Positions 59,910 to 64,000 of a DNA stretch of 64,000 bases are shown one piece after another (position 1 is the first letter of the stretch; the number at the start of each line of letters is the position of its first letter). The position numbers were made by a program, and so were the translations under genes. The DNA is taken from NCBI RefSeq assembly GCF_000173775.1, contig NZ_ACCD01000002.1, positions 1 to 64,000 on the forward strand, in the 5' to 3' direction. Source of the DNA: Yersinia rohdei ATCC 43380. GTDB lineage: Bacteria; Pseudomonadota; Gammaproteobacteria; Enterobacterales; Enterobacteriaceae. A model generated the notes under the pieces. That model saw only the letters and a program-made list of their open reading frames with translations, was not told the DNA's origin and made no database searches.

Positions 59910-60877
59910 ATAGTCAATTCTTTGATAGGGATAACTCGTTAAGTTAGTGAACTGCTTTATTCAACAGTATTGTCTAAATTATGCCAAGCATGAGTTTTAC
60001 GTATTCTGGCTGCTAATACGGAATCTAATTACCGCGGCCGCGCTCGAGGCTGTTTTTTTCTTAGCAAGCAGCAACGAGTGCAGATAAAACAGCTATCTCG
60101 CACTTGGGCATGGCAGCTTTAGCTGAATTAGTGCTCCATTGGGTAGATAACTATGGCATTTCAGCCGTTTTCAGCGTTTTGGTTGTTAGCTACCCTGCGC
60201 AGTCTCTTCATCATTGAATAATGTCTGTATGGGCATCGCATCTGCTATTTCTAAACCTCAATTAATATCTGGTTCATCATGATTTATCTGCCCCGACTTG
60301 TGATGGTTCGCGGCAGACTTATCTGAAAAATAGTGTTCAAGAGCCGCATCGCCGCGGATACTTTGTAATGAACGGCTATACTTTACGACTTGAAGCATTG
60401 GTTTTTATCGCCTTAGAAATAGAAATTCATCTTGTTTTCTATAGTCAAAGTTATCCTCTGTGGGATAGAGGGGCATGAGATGACTGCCATGGCAGTCAGT
60501 GCTCTGGCTTAATATCTAATTAGTGTAAAAAACCACGGTGTTATTTGTAGCCGTAAAATGTATGAACTTTTTGCGCGCACCTACAATGCACTGTTGTTAT
60601 ATACAGCAACTTGTGTAATCTTAATAGCATCTGTTGTTAGTTGAGTTGTTTTGAAACACTTAGCTATCATGTGCTTATCTATAAAGTTGATAGGTTGGCT
60701 AATTAGCTCTATTGTAAATAATATATTTAATATCAATTAGTTATTTTTATTGTTTTGGGCTAAATCTAAAAAGGTTACTGATTCGTTATGGTTGTTGAGT
60801 TGCTGCTTTACTGACAGGCGTGTTTTAAGACATTAACGATTTAACTTTCTCTAACCCTTATATACATAGAGGTAAAC
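59910..60877. other. 968-bp region without a clear gene
   Basis: No well-supported gene is present. Two short frames are noted: minus 60258-60398 (46 codons, beginning MLQVVKYSRSLQSIRGDAAL) and a plus-strand frame near 60110-60219 with a hydrophobic stretch. Neither has a clear ribosome site, and they may be relics. A GC-rich patch at 60033-60051 has overlapping SacII, NotI and XhoI sites. The right end should contain the osmF promoter; I could not pick a sure -10/-35. Confidence 0.4.
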
Positions 60878-61810
60878 ATGGCAATAACCTTAAGCCGTAG
60901 CCGGATTTTTGTGTTGTCCGCAGTGATGCTGGCTGCATCTGGTGGTGTATCTCAAGCGGCGGATAGCGTTCGTGTTGGCTCAAAAATTGATACTGAAGGC
61001 TCCTTGTTGGGCAATATTATTGTGCAAGTTCTGGATGCCAATGGCATTAAAACCACAAATAAATCACAGTTGGGTGCGACCAAAGTCGTGCGCGGTGCTA
61101 TCACAGCTGGCGAGATTGATATTTATCCTGAATATACCGGTAATGGGGCCTTTTTCTTCTCAGATGAAAAAGATCCCGCCTGGAGGGATGCCAAAGCGGG
61201 TTATGAAAAAGTAAAAGCACTGGATTATGAGAAAAATAAGCTGGTCTGGCTTTCTCCCGCCCCAGCAAATAATACCTGGACGATTGCGGTTCGTCAGGAC
61301 TTAGCAAAAGCGAATAATTTGAAAACGCTAGATGATTTAGGCCGGTGGATTAACGCCGGTGGAAAATTCAAATTAGCGGCTTCTGCCGAGTTTATTGAAC
61401 GCCCTGATGCATTACCTGCCTTTCAGCAAGCATATGGTTTTAAATTAAATCAGGATCAATTGTTATCATTGGCGGGCGGTGACACTGCGGTAACAATAAA
61501 AGCTGCAGCAGAGCAAACCTCAGGTGTTAATGGTGCTATGGCTTATGGTACTGATGGCCCAGTGGCTGCTTTGGGGCTACAAACGCTGGAAGACACTAAA
61601 GGTGTACAGCCTATTTACGCGCCAACCCCGATAATCCGCGAAGCCACTCTTAAGGAATATCCCAACATACCTGATTTACTTAATCCCGTATTTGCCACAC
61701 TCGACGGCCCAACGTTACAAAAACTGAATGCGCGTATTTCAGTTGAAGGGCAGGATGCGAAAAAAGTCGCAGCCAATTACCTGAAAGAGAAAGGTTTCAT
61801 TAAAGGATAA
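60878..61810 (+). CDS. osmF: Osmoprotectant-type ABC substrate-binding protein OsmF (YehZ)
   Basis: OsmF is the periplasmic binding protein of the YehZYXW importer, related to glycine betaine/choline (OpuC-type) systems. The 310 residues start with a signal peptide ending SQAAD. The mature part opens SVRVGSKIDTEGSLLGNIIV and contains GEIDIYPEYTGNG, typical of the family. E. coli YehZYXW has low betaine affinity and is linked to RpoS and osmotic control, so the true substrate remains uncertain. AGAGGT precedes the ATG. Confidence 0.94.
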   Translation: MAITLSRSRIFVLSAVMLAASGGVSQAADSVRVGSKIDTEGSLLGNIIVQVLDANGIKTTNKSQLGATKVVRGAITAGEIDIYPEYTGNGAFFFSDEKDPAWRDAKAGYEKVKALDYEKNKLVWLSPAPANNTWTIAVRQDLAKANNLKTLDDLGRWINAGGKFKLAASAEFIERPDALPAFQQAYGFKLNQDQLLSLAGGDTAVTIKAAAEQTSGVNGAMAYGTDGPVAALGLQTLEDTKGVQPIYAPTPIIREATLKEYPNIPDLLNPVFATLDGPTLQKLNARISVEGQDAKKVAANYLKEKGFIKG

Positions 61811-61914
61811 CGATGGGTAGGGATATCGCTATTACTATCTCTTTTACCTCGGCATTAAATAAGAAAGTAATAGATTATGATGACAAAGCATACTTGCCAT
61901 GGAGATGGATTTTT

Positions 61915-63069
61915 ATGGCTATAAAAAATAGGGTTTTGCTAGCATTGACTATTCTGTTGGTTTTATCTGCTATAGGACTTTCTTTTATTAGCCATGCGCC
62001 TAATCGGTTGATTTCAGGACAGGGAGTCTCCCTATTTTCATTAATAACAGGGCCGGTTTGGTGGAGCTTAGTTCCTATACTGATGTTGTTTGCCTTTGTT
62101 TTTTGTAAACAAAATGCGTTGGTGTGTTGGTCTACGGTTTTAGTCGCCGAAACGTTATTTTTTGCTCTGCTATTACTGGCAGGTACAGCAGCAACACAAT
62201 TTTCTGGCGGCGAAGAAAGCCTCGCGCGCACTTCACTCGACGGCGGATTCTGGCTGATGAGTGGGCTGAGTATATTGATTGCTGTTGATAGCATGTCCCG
62301 TGTCATCGTGAATCCAGTTTGGCGCGGTTTGGCTAATATTTTGCTGGCTCTTCCTGTTGTGATATTGCTGGCAACTGGGCAACTTGATCATTTGTCTTTG
62401 ATGAAAGAGTATATTAATCGGCAAGATGTGTTTGAAGATGCATTATGGCAACACCTGCAGATCCTATTCACAACCTTGATACCCGCTGTCGGTCTGGGCA
62501 TCCCCCTCGGTATATTTTGTTTTCGCTCTCCTCGTTTTCAAGGCGCTATTTTTTCAACATTGAATATTATTCAAACCATTCCCTCGATTGCCTTGTTTGG
62601 TCTGTTAATTGCGCCTTTGGCCGGGTTGGCAGCGGTTATTCCGTGGCTGGCAGAGCACGGCATCAGTGGTATTGGGTTGGCTCCGGCGATTGTCGCATTA
62701 GTGCTTTATGCTTTATTACCCTTAGTACGCAATGTGGTTGCTGGGTTAGAGGCTGTACCTGATAGCGTTGTAGAGTCGGCCCGAGGTATGGGGATGACCC
62801 GCAGCCAGCTATTTTTTCGGGTACAAGTCCCGATTGCTATGCCACTTATCTTATCGGGTATTCGCATTATTGCGGTACAAACAGTGGGCTTGGCCGTGGT
62901 AGCCGCACTGATTGGTGCGGGTGGATTGGGCGCGATTGTATTTCAAGGCCTACTTAGCAGCGCATTGGATTTAGTTCTGTTGGGTGTGATACCTGTGATA
63001 ATAATGGCGGTAGTCGTTGATTCGCTATTTAAATTCATCGTTATTTTTATGGATACTTCACATCGATGA
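61915..63069 (+). CDS. yehY: Osmoprotectant-type ABC permease YehY
   Basis: This is the inner-membrane permease of the osmF system. I place the start at 61915 (MAIKNRVLLALTILL, 384 residues, as in E. coli); the longest frame begins two bases after the osmF stop and adds 34 codons that are not conserved, though it cannot be excluded. Four N-terminal helices precede the BPD_transp_1 domain (about 195-380), with the EAA loop ESARGMGMTRSQLFFRVQVP. It overlaps yehX by four bases. Confidence 0.92.
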   Translation: MAIKNRVLLALTILLVLSAIGLSFISHAPNRLISGQGVSLFSLITGPVWWSLVPILMLFAFVFCKQNALVCWSTVLVAETLFFALLLLAGTAATQFSGGEESLARTSLDGGFWLMSGLSILIAVDSMSRVIVNPVWRGLANILLALPVVILLATGQLDHLSLMKEYINRQDVFEDALWQHLQILFTTLIPAVGLGIPLGIFCFRSPRFQGAIFSTLNIIQTIPSIALFGLLIAPLAGLAAVIPWLAEHGISGIGLAPAIVALVLYALLPLVRNVVAGLEAVPDSVVESARGMGMTRSQLFFRVQVPIAMPLILSGIRIIAVQTVGLAVVAALIGAGGLGAIVFQGLLSSALDLVLLGVIPVIIMAVVVDSLFKFIVIFMDTSHR

Positions 63070-64000
63070 TTCATTTCCATCAAGTAAGTAAATATTTTGC
63101 CGGTAAACGAGCAGTAGACAACCTTACGCTACAGATTGCGAAAGGAGAATTTACTGTATTGATTGGGACTTCAGGGTCAGGGAAGTCGACCACACTAAAA
63201 ATGATTAATCGGCTTATTGAACATGATGAAGGAAAGATTCATTTTGCTGGGGAGGAAATCCGTAACTATAAACCTGAAGATTTACGACGGCGGATGGGTT
63301 ATGCCATCCAGTCTATTGGTCTGTTCCCTCACTGGACGGTGGAGCGTAATATTGCCACGGTGCCACAATTACTGAAATGGCCTAAAGAGCGTATCCGTCT
63401 GCGGGTTACTGAGCTGCTGGAGTTGTTGCACCTGGATCCAGAACAATTCCGGCATCGTTACCCTCATCAACTCTCTGGTGGGCAACAACAGCGGGTCGGT
63501 GTCGCGCGAGCTTTAGCGGCAGATCCTGAAGTGCTGTTAATGGATGAGCCATTTGGGGCGCTAGATCCCGTAACGCGCTCGGCATTGCAATTTGAAATCA
63601 CCCGTATTCATCAATTGTCTGGCCGGACTATCGTGCTGGTTACTCACGATATTGATGAGGCTTTAAGTCTGGCTGATCGCATAGTTTTAATGGATGAGGG
63701 AAGGGTGATACAGCAAGGCACGCCCCTTGAAATGCTAACTCAGCCAGCTAATGATTTTGTTCGCGATTTCTTTGGCCGCAGTGATCTGGGTATTAAGTTG
63801 TTATCCCTTGGGCTGGCTTCACAACGTGTCCGGCGCGGTGAAACGTTGGTTGGCCCATCAATATTGGGTACAACCAGCCTGCGCGAGGCACTCTCTTTGT
63901 TTGTGTCTTGCAAGACCGATAAATTGCTGGTTACCGACGAGAATGGGCAACCATTGGGTGTGCTTTATTTTGCGGATTTAATTGCGGATGCAGCTAAGGG
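63066..64000 (+). CDS. yehX: Osmoprotectant-type ABC ATPase YehX (cut by the window end)
   Basis: The frame runs open to the window edge: 311 codons are present, close to the 308 of E. coli YehX, so only a little is missing. Walker A is GTSGSGKST, the Q-loop region AIQSIGLFP, the signature LSGGQQQRVGVARAL, Walker B LLMDEPFGALD and the switch LVTHDIDEA. After about residue 240 comes a CBS-like regulatory region (TTSLREALSLFV...LLVTDENGQPLGVL). yehW, the second permease, should follow outside the window. Confidence 0.94.
   Translation, partial: MIHFHQVSKYFAGKRAVDNLTLQIAKGEFTVLIGTSGSGKSTTLKMINRLIEHDEGKIHFAGEEIRNYKPEDLRRRMGYAIQSIGLFPHWTVERNIATVPQLLKWPKERIRLRVTELLELLHLDPEQFRHRYPHQLSGGQQQRVGVARALAADPEVLLMDEPFGALDPVTRSALQFEITRIHQLSGRTIVLVTHDIDEALSLADRIVLMDEGRVIQQGTPLEMLTQPANDFVRDFFGRSDLGIKLLSLGLASQRVRRGETLVGPSILGTTSLREALSLFVSCKTDKLLVTDENGQPLGVLYFADLIADAAK

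Overview
The window is a 64 kb piece of an enterobacterial chromosome. Protein-level similarity to E. coli is high throughout (from memory, without alignment), base composition is moderate, and several genes are typical of Yersinia: a class IV adenylate cyclase, a urea-type urtABCDE cluster, and an mgtE gene behind an M-box leader. A non-pestis Yersinia (enterocolitica-like group) is my best inference. I see no phage, insertion sequence, CRISPR array, rRNA or tRNA.

Layout. Positions 1-42,000 follow an order shared with E. coli near minutes 17-18, with insertions. NAD synthesis comes first (nadA-pnuC), then zinc efflux (zitB), aroG, gpmA, a psiF-like gene and the galETKM operon. A CPBP membrane protease follows, then the molybdenum block (modF/modE, acrZ, modABC), pyridoxal phosphatase, pgl, divergent bioA/bioBFCD, an orphan ABC ATPase, uvrB, a VF530-family gene, yvcK, moaACDE, ybhL, the ybhGFSR exporter with cecR, and rhlE. 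From dusC onward the homologues are those of E. coli near minutes 47-48 (dusC, yohP, pbpG, dld, yehS, osmF-yehYX). These are interleaved with genes E. coli K-12 lacks or keeps elsewhere: mgtE, cyaB, yajD, a SUFU-domain gene, urtABCDE, sseA and a Gfo/Idh/MocA oxidoreductase. The window ends inside yehX.

How the genes work together. Molybdenum is the strongest theme: ModABC imports molybdate, ModE senses it, and MoaACDE makes molybdopterin. Two matching ModE-type operators lie upstream of modA and moaA, and moaA also carries a Moco-type riboswitch. Nitrogen is the second theme: urtABCDE has a sigma-54 promoter and an NtrC-like upstream site, so the urea importer should be induced by nitrogen limitation. 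Other readable control sites are a NadR box (nadA), a Fur box (gpmA), a GalR/GalS operator (gal), the BirA operator (bio), a LexA box plus a DnaA-box palindrome (uvrB) and an M-box (mgtE).

Most of the window is conserved housekeeping DNA. The least explained parts are the orphan UrtE-like ATPase with an altered signature motif, the MgtE lacking its N-terminal domain, the SUFU gene, a few small proteins, and two long intergenic stretches (25,418-26,515 and 59,910-60,877).
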